A DNA stretch of 64,000 nt. It comes from Planctomycetota bacterium. GTDB lineage: Bacteria; Planctomycetota; J058; JAJDCQ01. Of the stretch, positions 33,681-43,624 are shown in pieces (the first letter of the stretch is position 1; each line of letters starts with the position of its first letter). Location of the stretch: assembly GCA_029260755.1 (NCBI GenBank), contig JAJDCQ010000222.1, positions 1 to 64,000 on the forward strand. The letters are read 5' to 3'. A program made the position numbers and the translations under genes. The notes beneath the pieces were generated by a model, which saw only the letters and a program-made list of their open reading frames with translations, did not search any database and was not told where the DNA came from.

Positions 33681-36600
33681 TCAGTCGCTCGACAGGTCGA
33701 TCACGGTGCTCGGGTCGCCGAACAGCGCGAACGCGAGCCAGTTCGGATCGCCCTTCGCCCGGACGGCCTCGCGCGCCGCGCGGACGGCCTCGCCGAGCGA
33801 GGTGCCGTCCTTGCCGAGCATCCGGTTGAGCGTCTTGCTGAAGCGCGCGGCCGAGGCCTCGGGCACGCTCCAGAGGGGGCCGAGCGCGCCCGCCGCGCCG
33901 CCCTGGAGGAGCGGGGTCGCGAGGCCGGCGAAGCCGGTCACCGCGTAGGGCGCGTCCGTCGGGGGGCTCACGCTCACGAACGGCCCGCTCAGGCTGTCGA
34001 TCGACGCGCCCGCGAGCCCGCGGGTCATCTCGGTCGGGTCGGTCGGGCCGTCGGCGAGCTCGATCCGGGTCCGGTCGGGAGCGCTCGGATCGAACGTCAT
34101 CGGCGCGAAGAGATGGAAGACGCCCGAGCGCGCCTTGCCGAGCGACTCGGCGATCTCGGCCTTGTTGTTCTCGACCGTGTGGGCGGTGACGCCGCGTCGG
34201 GCGAGCGTCACGAGCAGCTCCATCTCGATCTTGCTCGCGCCGTCCTGACTCTCCGCGCTGCTCTCGACGTCGCCGCCGCCGAGCCCGCCGGCGATCCACG
34301 CCTTCTCGAGGTGACTGCTCGACGCGGGCGGCGGACCGGGCAACCAGCGGCCGATGGCGAAGTGCTCGGCGAGGAAGCCGTCCTCCTGCGTGTCGCCGTC
34401 GTTGTCGCGCGCCGGCCGGACGAGCTCCCACGGCAGCCAGGGGTCGTCGGTCAGGACGAAGAGCGAGTCGACCTTGTCCCGGACCTCCCAGTAGAGCGCG
34501 GCGAGCTCCTCCGACGCGAGGCTGTCGAAGAGCGATCGGCCGAGGCCGTTGAGCCGCGTCGTGACGACCTCGGGGAACGCGGTGCCCGCCTCGGCGAGCT
34601 CGGCCATCTGCGCGTGGAGATCCTCGTGCCACGCGACGCCGCTCTTGCGCACCCGCGCGCTGCCGAGCGGCTTGAAGTTGATCCCGAGGTCGGCCCGCCC
34701 GGAGTGACCCGTGAAGTGGAGCTCCGCCACCTCGCCGACCGTGACCTGCTCGATCAGCAGGGTCAGGTCGGGCTCCGGGGCGCCCGTGGGCGGGAGCGGC
34801 AGGAACACCCGAGCTCCGACCTCCTCCTCCTCCTCGGCCGCCGAGCCGACGACCTCGACGACGGTGCACGCGCTGCCGACGTAGCGTCCGCCCCGGAAGA
34901 GATCGGCCCGGATCGTGGTGAGGCCGACCGTCCACGGGCCGAGGATGAACTCCTTCTCGCCGGTGCCCTCGAGCCGGGGATGCTCCTCGCCCGCCGCCTC
35001 GAACGCCGGCGCGGAGACACGCGCCACGAGGCCCTCGAGCTGCGGAGCGGGGACGCCGTCTGGGACCGAGAGCTTGACCTTCAGCCCGTAGGCCTGGCCG
35101 AGGACGGGCCGCGACGGGAACCGGATCTCGAGCTTCGCGCTGACCTCGTCGGGGCGCCGGTGCGTGCCGGAGCTCTCCTTGGCCATCTGGATCGCGGCGT
35201 CGGGCGCGGTCGTGCGCGTCGGCTCCGCTCCGTCGGAGAGGTGCGCCGGCAGCGACGCCGGCGCCGGCTCGTCGTCGGAGTCCAGGCCGACCATCGGCTC
35301 GACGGGATCGCCGGCCCCGCCGCCCACCAGCGCCGCGATCGCCGCGGCGCCCGCCGCGCCGGCGACGAACTCGCCCGGTCCGGCGGAGGCGACCGCGATG
35401 TCGTTCGACTCCGGTGCGATCGGTTCGGCCGCGACGGGCTCCGCCGCGACGGGCTCCGCCTCGGGTTCGGCGGCGTCGATCGGCTCCGGATCCAGCCCGG
35501 CGGCTTCGCTCTCCGCCTTCGCTTCGTCGAGGTCGGGGAGATCGGGGAGGTCCGAGGCGAGAGACGCCTCGAGGGCCTCCGCCTTCTCCTCCACCTCGTG
35601 CCCACTCGAGACGGCCTCGGCGGCCGGTGGGTCGGTGGTCTCGTCGTCGTCGAGAAGCTCGAACCCCGGGGCCATCATCGTCGGCTCGGACTCGCCGTCG
35701 CCAGGTGCGTCGTCCGTCGGCACGGGCTGCTCGAGCTCGACCGAGTCGGCGAGGTCGGGCTCCGCCTCGACGGGCTCCGCGAGAACCGGCGCGGCGTCCC
35801 CGGGCTCGGGGTCGGCGATGGCGGCGTCCGCCGCGATCGGCTCGAGCTCGCCCGACTCGGCGAGGACCGGCTCCGCCTCGACCGCCTCCGCGACCGGCTC
35901 TGACCCGACCGCTTCCGCGACCGGCTCTGCCTCGACCGCCTCCGCGATCGGCTCCGCCTCGATCGCTTCCGCGACCGGCTCTGCCTCGACCGCCTCCGCG
36001 GCCGGCTCCGCCTCGACCGCTTCCGCGACCGGCTCCGCCTCGACCACCGGCTCGTCCTCGACCGGCAGCAGCGGCAGCTCGCCTGCGGCTTCGGTCGGCG
36101 TCGCCGGGGCTTCCTCGGTGCCCGCGGCTGCGGCGGCCTCTTGCACCGCGGCGGCCAGCTCGTCTTCGTCCACCGGGAGCAGCGGCACGTCGTCCGTCGG
36201 CTCCGTCGTCTCGGCCGGCTTCGCCTCGTCCTCGACCGGAAGCAGCGGCACGTCGTCTGCCGCGGCGGGCTCCGGCGTCGCATCGTCCTCGACGGGCAGG
36301 AGCGAGACCTCGTCGGCCGCCTCGGCGTGCTCGACGGGCAGCGCATCCGAGAAATCGACCGGCGCCGACTCGGCCGAGTCCTCGACCGTCGGAGCGACGG
36401 CGAGCTCGGGCTCGACGACCGTCTCGGAGTCCGGAGCCTCGGCCTTCGGACCGAGGGAGAGCTCCGGCTCGACGACCGTGTCGCCGTCCTCGGACGCCCC
36501 GAGAATCGCCGCCGCCGCGAGCGCCGCCGAGTCGTCACCGGCGTCGTTGTCGCCGATCGGCGGCGGAAGCTCGAGCCCGAGGTCCTCGGTCGCGTCCTCG

Positions 36601-38159
36601 AACGCGATCTCGAGCCCGCCGCCGTCCTCGTCGCCGCCCTCGAGCCCGATCGGATCGCCGATCTCGAGCCCGCCGAGGCTCGGCTCCTCCTCGACCGGAG
36701 CCGGAGCCGCCGACTCGGGGATGGCGACGGCGCTGTCGTCGGCCGCCGCGACGAACGCGCTCGCCGCCTCGACGAACGCCTCGATCTCGCCGCTCTGCTC
36801 GCGCGCCGAGGCGTCTCGCAGCGCCTTGTCGATCGCATCGACCCGCGCGACGAAGTGGTCCTTCTGGGTCGTTCCGCCCATTCCCGGCGGAGGCGTCGCC
36901 GTCGGGGCCGGCGCCGGCCCGTCGTCGTCGATCAGCTCGAGGCCGGGCACGATCTCCGCGGAGACCTCCGCGCCCTGCCCGGCTGGCTCCCCCGTCTGCA
37001 CGCCCGACCCGTCGCCGAAGACGAGCACCGAGTCGTCGTCGGTCCACTGCGGCAGCACGGCGGGAGCCGCCTCGGCGGTGGGGACCACCTCGGCCGTCGG
37101 AACGACCTCCGCGGTCGGAACCTCCTCCGCCAGAACCGGAAGGTCCCCGTCCTCATCGGCGATCGTCTGCAGGAGCGGGAGCTCGTCGTCGGTCGGCTCC
37201 CCCGGCGGCATGCGCAGGGTCCCGGCGTCCTGTCCCAGGAACGACTGCGCCTGCATCGTCGGCGAGGACTGGAAGGCCGACGCCGCGGGCGGAGGCTGCA
37301 TCATCGGCGGCGAAGGAGCCGCGGGGCGCGGCGGGGGGGCCGCCGGCGCGGGCGCCGCGAACGGCGGCGGCGTCGTCCTCGGGGGCGGCGGCGCGACCGG
37401 CTTCGCCATCGGCGGTCCGGGCCGAACGAGCTCCGCCTCGGCGACCAGCTCCGAGACGTTGTTGATCATGATCGTCCCGCGCCCGTCCTCCTCGAGGCCC
37501 GCGGGCTGGCCGAACCCGCCCGGCGTCGGCGCCGGCGCCTGAGGCTTGGCGAATGGATTGAACGCGGCGGTCGGGCCGGTCGGAGAGACCTGCGGCTGGA
37601 ATCCGGGTCCGGGCATCCCCGGCGGCATCGGGGCTGGCCGCGGCGGCGGAGGAGGCGGCGGAGGCGCCATCCGCGGAACAGGCGGCGCCATCGGCGGCGG
37701 CGCCATCGGCGGCGGCGCCATCGGCGGCGGCGCCATCTGGGGCGACGCCATCCCGGGGTGCGCCTGATTGGCGAACGGCGAGAACGCGACCTGCGGCGGC
37801 GCCGGGGGATGGGCCTGTGGCGGGGGAGCCATCGGCGCCGGCCGGCTGGCGCCCGCCTGGTTGAACGAGACCGAGAACACGACGGGCCCGATCCGAACCT
37901 GGTCGCCCTCCTTGAGGACCGCCTGCTTCACGCGGCGGCCGTTGACGACCGTGCCGTTGGCGCTCTTCAGGTCCTTGATGAGGCAGCCCGCCGGGCCCGC
38001 CGCGAGGATCTGACAATGCCGCCGCGACAGCCCGGTCGCGAGGATCTGGAGCTCGCAATCGGGGCTGCGGCCGACGGACACCGACCCGTCTTCGCCGAGG
38101 TCGAAGACGAAGTCCTTGTCCATCGTGGGGCCGGTGTCGATGTGTAGGGCGACTCGCAC
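33681..38159 (-). CDS. FHA-domain protein with long acidic repeats and CHAT-like C-terminal domain
   Basis: This encodes 1492 residues from GTG 38159, where the FHA domain begins. FHA (3-~95) has SVGRSPDCELQI, LSRRHCQI and DLKSANGTVVNGR, so it should bind phosphothreonine. Residues ~100-330 are Pro/Ala-rich (many MAPPP); ~330-970 are Glu/Ala-rich with tandem EAVEAEPVAE units; ~1005-1110 look beta-sandwich; ~1160-1488 resemble a CHAT (caspase-like) domain: LTDDPWLPWELVRP, VFHLFAPM, GLATPLLQGGAAGALGPLW and a final FALFGDPS. The usual HG and Cys of active CHAT proteases are not present. It is probably a phospho-dependent scaffold for the local kinases. ispH follows. Confidence 0.82.
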   Translation of the reverse strand: MRVALHIDTGPTMDKDFVFDLGEDGSVSVGRSPDCELQILATGLSRRHCQILAAGPAGCLIKDLKSANGTVVNGRRVKQAVLKEGDQVRIGPVVFSVSFNQAGASRPAPMAPPPQAHPPAPPQVAFSPFANQAHPGMASPQMAPPPMAPPPMAPPPMAPPVPRMAPPPPPPPPRPAPMPPGMPGPGFQPQVSPTGPTAAFNPFAKPQAPAPTPGGFGQPAGLEEDGRGTIMINNVSELVAEAELVRPGPPMAKPVAPPPPRTTPPPFAAPAPAAPPPRPAAPSPPMMQPPPAASAFQSSPTMQAQSFLGQDAGTLRMPPGEPTDDELPLLQTIADEDGDLPVLAEEVPTAEVVPTAEVVPTAEAAPAVLPQWTDDDSVLVFGDGSGVQTGEPAGQGAEVSAEIVPGLELIDDDGPAPAPTATPPPGMGGTTQKDHFVARVDAIDKALRDASAREQSGEIEAFVEAASAFVAAADDSAVAIPESAAPAPVEEEPSLGGLEIGDPIGLEGGDEDGGGLEIAFEDATEDLGLELPPPIGDNDAGDDSAALAAAAILGASEDGDTVVEPELSLGPKAEAPDSETVVEPELAVAPTVEDSAESAPVDFSDALPVEHAEAADEVSLLPVEDDATPEPAAADDVPLLPVEDEAKPAETTEPTDDVPLLPVDEDELAAAVQEAAAAAGTEEAPATPTEAAGELPLLPVEDEPVVEAEPVAEAVEAEPAAEAVEAEPVAEAIEAEPIAEAVEAEPVAEAVGSEPVAEAVEAEPVLAESGELEPIAADAAIADPEPGDAAPVLAEPVEAEPDLADSVELEQPVPTDDAPGDGESEPTMMAPGFELLDDDETTDPPAAEAVSSGHEVEEKAEALEASLASDLPDLPDLDEAKAESEAAGLDPEPIDAAEPEAEPVAAEPVAAEPIAPESNDIAVASAGPGEFVAGAAGAAAIAALVGGGAGDPVEPMVGLDSDDEPAPASLPAHLSDGAEPTRTTAPDAAIQMAKESSGTHRRPDEVSAKLEIRFPSRPVLGQAYGLKVKLSVPDGVPAPQLEGLVARVSAPAFEAAGEEHPRLEGTGEKEFILGPWTVGLTTIRADLFRGGRYVGSACTVVEVVGSAAEEEEEVGARVFLPLPPTGAPEPDLTLLIEQVTVGEVAELHFTGHSGRADLGINFKPLGSARVRKSGVAWHEDLHAQMAELAEAGTAFPEVVTTRLNGLGRSLFDSLASEELAALYWEVRDKVDSLFVLTDDPWLPWELVRPARDNDGDTQEDGFLAEHFAIGRWLPGPPPASSSHLEKAWIAGGLGGGDVESSAESQDGASKIEMELLVTLARRGVTAHTVENNKAEIAESLGKARSGVFHLFAPMTFDPSAPDRTRIELADGPTDPTEMTRGLAGASIDSLSGPFVSVSPPTDAPYAVTGFAGLATPLLQGGAAGALGPLWSVPEASAARFSKTLNRMLGKDGTSLGEAVRAAREAVRAKGDPNWLAFALFGDPSTVIDLSSD

Positions 38160-38321
38160 GAATCCCTCACACGGAGGACCTTGTCCCCGCGCTTCGGTCG
38201 CGACCGCCTCGACGGGCGATGATGAGCATCACCATCAGGAGCCGGTGAATCCGGTCTCCGGTCGAGCAGGTCCTCGCTCTTCCGTCGGGAGTCGAACCCA
38301 AACCCGCCCCCGAACGCGGGG

Positions 38322-38351
38322 ATGATAGCAAACGGGCGCTCGCCGCCTCAA
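38322..38351 (-). promoter_or_regulatory. Candidate promoter of the FHA/CHAT-ispH unit, overlapping the end of tgpA-like gene
   Basis: On the minus strand TTGAGG (38351-38346) and TATCAT (38327-38322) are 18 bp apart, about 163 bp before the FHA gene start. The -35 box covers the end of the upstream transglutaminase gene. Confidence 0.5.
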
Positions 38352-40717
38352 GTGGCGGAGCCGGCCGGATCGGCCGGAGATCCTGAATCTCCCGAGAGTT
38401 TCGGCGGGGCGGCCCGGAGCGCCCGCTCCAGATCGGCGCAGATCCTGCCCGCCCGGGCGAGGGAGGCCGCCTCGGGCGTCGCGTTCCCGAACTGAACCCT
38501 GTAATAGAGCTCGGTCAGCTCCGCGAAGGCGAGGTAGCCACCCGCCTCGTCGCCGTCGGGCGGCGCCGCCGCGGCGACGCGTCGGGCGAGCTCGCGCGGC
38601 GTCTCGGCGGCGGCTCGCTCCAGCCCGTGGGCCGCGAGCGCCGCGAGCGCCCGCTCGTAGCACTCGAGCGCCGCGGCCGCCGCCCGCCCGCCGGCGGGGT
38701 CGCCCTCCGCGGCGCCTCGCCGCGTCACCCGGGCGGTCGGGTCGGTCCCGCCCCGGCCGGCGAACCGGCGCACCCCGATCACCAGGACGAGGACGGCGCC
38801 GAGCGCCATCAACGCGACGCCGACCCGGCGGCTCCCGACCTCGCGCGGCGTCCCGTCCGCGCCGTCGCCGCCGAACGACTCGAGCCAGTCGCGGAACGAC
38901 CGCGACGCCGAGCGAGCCTTGGTCCGCGTCGCGGCGACCGCGTCGCGCTGCTGGCGGGCGTCGTAGCTGACGACGTGGTTGATCCAGGTGAGCTGAAGGT
39001 AGTCGAGGACGCGCCTCAGCGGCGCGAGGGCGCTCTCCTCCTCCGAGGCGACCGCCGGCGTCGGATCGAACGTGATCCAGCCCGCCAGCCCGAGCGGCAC
39101 CTCGACCCACGCGTGCGCGTCCTTCTGCCGGATCAGCCAGTAGCTCGCCAGCGAGTTCCACTCGCCGCCGTGGAAGCCGTTCACGAGCCGGGCGGGGATC
39201 CCGACCACCCGCAGCATCAACACCATTGCCGAGGCGAAGTACTCGCAGTGACCCGCCTTCCGGACGAAGAGGAAGTCGATCACCGGCTCGGTGCCCGGCG
39301 TCCGCTCGATGTTCAGGGTGTATCGATACTGGGTGGCGAGGTGTCGCTCGATCGCGGTCGCGATCTCGTAGGGCGTCTCCGCGCCCGCCTCCGCGATGAC
39401 CCGCTCCGAGAGCGCGCGCAGCCGGACCCGGTCGACGACGTCGGGAACGGTGACGTAGTCGACGCCGTCGAACTGGGTCGAGAAGGTCGGCATCGTGCGG
39501 GTGAGGTAGGCCGCATCCCCGCGGTCGGGCGGGCTCATCTCGATCGTGTACTTGATGTCGCGGGTGCGCGGATAGCCCATGTCGACGTTGCCGAGCTGAT
39601 CGAGGCGAAGGCTCCGGGGGAGCGGCTGGGCCGTCTCGATGCTGTGGGTCGTCGGCACGGTGAAGAGGACGCCGCTGTCGAGCGGCGTCAGGAAGACGGT
39701 GTAGCGCGGCGCATCCTGGTCCCAGCGCGAGCGAAAGCGCGGCTCGATCCGCCACTTCCGGCCGAGCCCCCCGTCGAGGCCGTCGGCCTGCCGCCACCTC
39801 CCGATCCACTGCTGGCGCGACCATCCCGTCCCGTCGTAGCCGTCGTAGGCGATCCCGCGCAGATAGAGGCCGCGCGAGGGCGGCGGACGGACCCGCCCGT
39901 CGGCGTCGGGCTCCCTCACGACGCGCATGACGACGGCCGGGTTCTCCTTGATCTCGCCGATGTCGTCGATGTCGACGCTCTCGCTGAAGCCCGACAGGCG
40001 CGGACCGCCCCGGCCCGGAACGCGCATGAAGCGAACGCCGACGCGCGGGAACAGGAAGAAGAAGAGGATCGTCCCGACGAGCGCGAACAGGGTCACCCCG
40101 CTCGTGCGGAAGAAGAACCCGGCCGAGACGAGCGGGGTCCCGACCTCGGCCGCGCTGCTCCGCCCGGCGAGGTCCGGGCCCTCCGCGACGGCGGCCGCCG
40201 TCGCGGCGGCGTCGAGCCCGGGCGCCGCCCCGATCGACGGCGTCGGCAGGCCGCGCCCGGCGGCGATGCGCCGGAAGTGGAAGAGGGTCAACGTCCAGGT
40301 CGCGACGACCATGTAGAGGACGAAGATCGCGGCGAAGAAGAGATCGACCGTGATGATCGCGGCGACGCCCAGATGCATGAGCGAGATCGCGTAGATCTGG
40401 AGCCAGTCGCTGTCGCGCTTCTCGCCGAGCAGCTTGATGATCTGGAGCAGCAGGAGGAACCGGGCGAGCGAGAGCGCAATGTCGCCGCTCAGCACGAAGA
40501 AGTCCGCCGACCAGACGAGGAGCGCCCCGACCGCGAAGAAGACGCCGAGGCTGCGGGGGACGAGGAACCGGCCGCCGTCGACGAGCACCCAGGCGACCCC
40601 GCATCCGGCGACCGCCAGGATGAGCGAGAGCGGGCTCGCCTCGGCGAACGCGAGGGCGAGCGCGCCGGCCAGGACCATGAGCACGCTCGAGGTGCGGAAG
40701 GTCGTCTCGAGGCTCAC
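38348..40717 (-). CDS. TgpA-like membrane transglutaminase (DUF3488 + transglutaminase core)
   Basis: GTG 40717 overlaps the TGA of the DUF58 gene (GTGA); product 789 residues. About six membrane helices (residues ~10-180 and ~225-250) are followed by a large extracytoplasmic part with the transglutaminase-like triad: Cys in RKAGHCEYFAS, His in DAHAWVEV, Asp in WITFDPTP. A further helix (~635-655, VGVALMALGAVLVLVIGV) and a cytosolic helical C-terminal domain (DUF4129-like) complete the TgpA layout. Family members face the periplasm and act on envelope proteins; the Pseudomonas protein is essential. It closes the moxR-DUF58-tgpA operon. Confidence 0.92.
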   Translation of the reverse strand: MSLETTFRTSSVLMVLAGALALAFAEASPLSLILAVAGCGVAWVLVDGGRFLVPRSLGVFFAVGALLVWSADFFVLSGDIALSLARFLLLLQIIKLLGEKRDSDWLQIYAISLMHLGVAAIITVDLFFAAIFVLYMVVATWTLTLFHFRRIAAGRGLPTPSIGAAPGLDAAATAAAVAEGPDLAGRSSAAEVGTPLVSAGFFFRTSGVTLFALVGTILFFFLFPRVGVRFMRVPGRGGPRLSGFSESVDIDDIGEIKENPAVVMRVVREPDADGRVRPPPSRGLYLRGIAYDGYDGTGWSRQQWIGRWRQADGLDGGLGRKWRIEPRFRSRWDQDAPRYTVFLTPLDSGVLFTVPTTHSIETAQPLPRSLRLDQLGNVDMGYPRTRDIKYTIEMSPPDRGDAAYLTRTMPTFSTQFDGVDYVTVPDVVDRVRLRALSERVIAEAGAETPYEIATAIERHLATQYRYTLNIERTPGTEPVIDFLFVRKAGHCEYFASAMVLMLRVVGIPARLVNGFHGGEWNSLASYWLIRQKDAHAWVEVPLGLAGWITFDPTPAVASEEESALAPLRRVLDYLQLTWINHVVSYDARQQRDAVAATRTKARSASRSFRDWLESFGGDGADGTPREVGSRRVGVALMALGAVLVLVIGVRRFAGRGGTDPTARVTRRGAAEGDPAGGRAAAAALECYERALAALAAHGLERAAAETPRELARRVAAAAPPDGDEAGGYLAFAELTELYYRVQFGNATPEAASLARAGRICADLERALRAAPPKLSGDSGSPADPAGSAT

Positions 40718-42267
40718 GGCGCCGCCTCGGCCGCGCTCAGGGCGGCCGGCGCCGGGTCGGGCGAGGTCGCCGGCGCGGGCGCGCCGTCGGCGGGATCGGG
40801 CCCGGTGGTCCGCGCGAGAACCGGGCGGAGTCCGTCGGCGTAGAAGATCGCGGCGTCCTCGGGCTGGCCGACGGCCAGGACGCGGCCCGCCTCGACCCAG
40901 GGACACTTGGCCACGTCGGCCGCGGCCGAGAGCTCGGCCGGCGTGCGGCGCGTGACGACGACGGTCCGGGCGCCGCGGAGCTCGCCCGAGCGTCGGGCGA
41001 GCTCGCCGAGGAGAGGCTCGCCGGCGGCGTCCGCGGCGGAGACGGGTACGTAGCGCGCCAGCCGCTCGAGCAGCCCGTACAGGGCGCGGGACCCCGCGTC
41101 GGGGGCGGACACGGTCACGCCCGTCCGATCGAGGACGGCGAAGCCGACCCGCGCGTTCGCCCGGTAGACCGAGTCGGCGACGCTGGCGGCGAGGCCGAGG
41201 ACCGCCTCGAGGACGTCGTCGAGCGGCCCGACCGCATCGACGACGACGAGGACCGCGCGCGGCTCGAACCGCTCGTGCTCCTTCACGAGGAGCTTCGCGT
41301 GGCGCGCCGAGCTGCGCCAGTGGATGCTGCGCGGGTTGTCGCCCTCGCGATACTCGCGCAGCCCGCGGAACTCCTCGGTCGACTCGGGCGCGAAGAACGG
41401 CCTCCGGCTGCGGGTCTCGTCGTGCGACGGCGCGGCGAGCGCGGCGAGCCCCGGCACGAGCTCGCGCAGCTCGGGGTAGACGACCACCTCGGAGTCGACC
41501 GGAACGTCGGTGTACTTCTCGAAGAAGCCGAACGGATAGCGCGTGCGGACGGTGATCGCCCCGAACCGGTGGACGCCGCGCCGGGCGAAGCGAGCCCGGT
41601 AGGTGCGGCGCTCGACGCCGCCGGGCGGCACGACGAGGAAGGTGGCGACGCCGCCGCGCTCGGCCGCGAGGTGGGCGACCGGCCCCTCCTCGATGACGAG
41701 CGCGTAGGACGGCCAGAAGCGCTTCTGGTTGCCGAGGACGACCTCGACCCGGAACGGCTCGTTCGCGAACACGTAGGGCGGCGTCGTCCGACGGATCCCG
41801 ACCCGCTGGAAGCAGGTCTCGGACAGGATCCCCGAGACGACGATGAAGCTGAGCAGCATCCCCAGGATCAGGTAGAGGAGGTTCGTCCCGGTGTTGATCG
41901 CGGCGACGCCGAAGCCGAGGGTGACGAGGATGTAGATCCGCCCCTCGTTCGTGAAGCGGAGGCGTCGGCGGCCGACGAGCCGCGAGAGGACCGAGCTCGA
42001 GCCGTCGCGTCCGAGCACCTTGAGGGCGAGCGGCGCGGCGACGAGCCCGATGAAGAGGAGGAAGAGCTGGCGGCTGCCGAGGGTGATCGCCGCCGCGCCG
42101 ACGACCGGGGCGGCGATCCAGAAGACGACGCGCGCCTTGACGAGCCCCTCGAGGAAGCGGCCGAACGGACCGGGCGGGTCGGGGCGCTGGAGGTCGAGGA
42201 ACGGGCCTCCCTCATCCGGCAACGCGGGGGCGGCGGCGGCCGGCGCCCCGCTGACGTCGTCGACCAC
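40714..42267 (-). CDS. DUF58 family protein (MoxR-associated)
   Basis: This encodes 517 residues from GTG 42267, 7 bp after the moxR stop. Two or three membrane helices (~45-85 and ~112-145) are followed by a beta-rich part and the DUF58 signature FRGLREYREGDNPRSIHWRS, then a von Willebrand A-like fold (AVLVVVDAVGPLDD) whose metal site is incomplete (D-A-V rather than DxSxS). The tail is Ala/Pro-rich. DUF58 proteins work with MoxR ATPases and TgpA-type transglutaminases in envelope maturation or stress response; exact function is unknown. Its stop overlaps the tgpA-like start. Confidence 0.9.
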   Translation of the reverse strand: MVDDVSGAPAAAAPALPDEGGPFLDLQRPDPPGPFGRFLEGLVKARVVFWIAAPVVGAAAITLGSRQLFLLFIGLVAAPLALKVLGRDGSSSVLSRLVGRRRLRFTNEGRIYILVTLGFGVAAINTGTNLLYLILGMLLSFIVVSGILSETCFQRVGIRRTTPPYVFANEPFRVEVVLGNQKRFWPSYALVIEEGPVAHLAAERGGVATFLVVPPGGVERRTYRARFARRGVHRFGAITVRTRYPFGFFEKYTDVPVDSEVVVYPELRELVPGLAALAAPSHDETRSRRPFFAPESTEEFRGLREYREGDNPRSIHWRSSARHAKLLVKEHERFEPRAVLVVVDAVGPLDDVLEAVLGLAASVADSVYRANARVGFAVLDRTGVTVSAPDAGSRALYGLLERLARYVPVSAADAAGEPLLGELARRSGELRGARTVVVTRRTPAELSAAADVAKCPWVEAGRVLAVGQPEDAAIFYADGLRPVLARTTGPDPADGAPAPATSPDPAPAALSAAEAAP

Positions 42268-42274
42268 GCCGCGC

Positions 42275-43270
42275 TCAGACCGGGACGGCGACCGCGTCGA
42301 GGATCTCGCGGACGACGTCGTTCGCGGCGCTCGACCCGGGTCCGTGGCTGCTGCGGAGGATCACCCGGTGCGCCATCACGGGGACGGCGAGCGACTTGAC
42401 GTCGTCGGGGACGACGTAGTCGCGCTCGGCGACGAGCGCGATCGCCTGCGCCGCGCGTCGCAGGGCGAGCGATCCGCGCGGGCTGACGCCGGCGGCGATC
42501 TGCGGATGATCGCGGGTCCGCCCGGTCAGGTCGATGATGTAGTCGAGGATCAGCTCGTCGACGCGGACGTCCTTGACCGCGTCCTGGAGGGCGACCACCT
42601 CCGCCGCGGTCACCACCGGCTCGAGCGCGTCGAGCGGGTGACTCTTGCGCTGGCTCCGGAGGACCTCCTTCTCCGCCTCGCGGGCGGGGTAGCCTATGTG
42701 CAGCCGCATCAGGAAGCGGTCGAGCTGGCTCTCGGGGAGGGGGTAGGTCCCCTCGTACTCGAACGGGTTCTGGGTCGCGAGGACGATGAACGGGCGCTCG
42801 AGCTGGTTCGTGATCCCGTCGACCGAGACCTGGAAGTCGTTCATCGCCTCGAGGAGGCTCGACTGCGTCCGTGGGTTCGTCCGGTTGATCTCGTCGGCGA
42901 GGATCACGTTCGCGAAGATCGGCCCCGGCTTGAAGACGAAGTTGCCGTTCTGCTGGCTGTAGATGCTCACCCCGGTGATGTCGGACGGGAGGAGGTCGGG
43001 CGTGAACTGGATCCGCTTGAAGGACCCGTCGAGGCTCCGCGCGAGCGCCTTCGCCAGGGTCGTCTTGCCGACGCCGGGGACGTCCTCGAGGAGGAGGTGG
43101 CCCCCCGAGAGGAGGCAGACGATCACGAGGTCGACCGTCTTGTCCTTGCCGACGAAGACCGTCCGGATGCTGTCGCGGAGGGCGCTGATCTTCTCGAAGC
43201 AGGCGGTCTGTTCGATGGGTCTCGAGGCTCCGGGTCGACGGCGACGGCCGGGGACGTGAGGGGATCGCAA
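42275..43270 (-). CDS. MoxR-family AAA+ ATPase
   Basis: The ATPase core is certain: Walker A EDVPGVGKTTLAKAL, Walker B VILADEINRTNP, sensor 1 VLATQNPFEYEGTYPLPE, SQLDRFLM, and the C-terminal lid SPRGSLALRRAAQA. The start is not: no ATG or GTG fits, so I use TTG 43270, giving 331 residues with a 28-residue basic lead before ISALRDSIRTVFVGKD; a start nearer the core is possible. MoxR proteins act as chaperones that insert cofactors or mature VWA-domain partners. It leads the operon with the DUF58 and TgpA-like genes. Confidence 0.9.
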   Translation of the reverse strand: MRSPHVPGRRRRPGASRPIEQTACFEKISALRDSIRTVFVGKDKTVDLVIVCLLSGGHLLLEDVPGVGKTTLAKALARSLDGSFKRIQFTPDLLPSDITGVSIYSQQNGNFVFKPGPIFANVILADEINRTNPRTQSSLLEAMNDFQVSVDGITNQLERPFIVLATQNPFEYEGTYPLPESQLDRFLMRLHIGYPAREAEKEVLRSQRKSHPLDALEPVVTAAEVVALQDAVKDVRVDELILDYIIDLTGRTRDHPQIAAGVSPRGSLALRRAAQAIALVAERDYVVPDDVKSLAVPVMAHRVILRSSHGPGSSAANDVVREILDAVAVPV

Positions 43271-43533
43271 TGACGAAGGGCCAGTGTGGCCGACCTCGAC
43301 CCTGCCGGTCAAGGCGCCGGGAAGCTCGTCGCGGCCTCCCCGGGAAGCCCGATCCGGGCCGGGCCCATGGAAGACGCAAGATCCGTCGACATAGCCAGTT
43401 GACGTCTTCGACGGAACCCGGCGAGATTTCCATCGTGGGTGATGACAGGGCGATGACCGGTGCGGATCATGCTGCTCCTGGTCGACGGGAGGACCGGCCC
43501 TCTCGCGCGACCCAGCCGCACGGCCGAGACGAC

Positions 43534-43563
43534 TTGATCTCGCTCCAAAAGTGCGGTTATCAT
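43534..43563 (+). promoter_or_regulatory. Candidate promoter for the small lipoprotein gene
   Basis: TTGATC (43534-43539) and TATCAT (43558-43563) are 18 bp apart, 61 bp before the lipoprotein ATG. The rest of the divergent gap 43271-43533 shows no clear moxR promoter. Confidence 0.5.
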
Positions 43564-43624
43564 GCCGGTGCTCGTCGGCGGTCAGACCCCGTCGGCCGAG
43601 CTCCTCGACAGGGGGAACTCGAAG

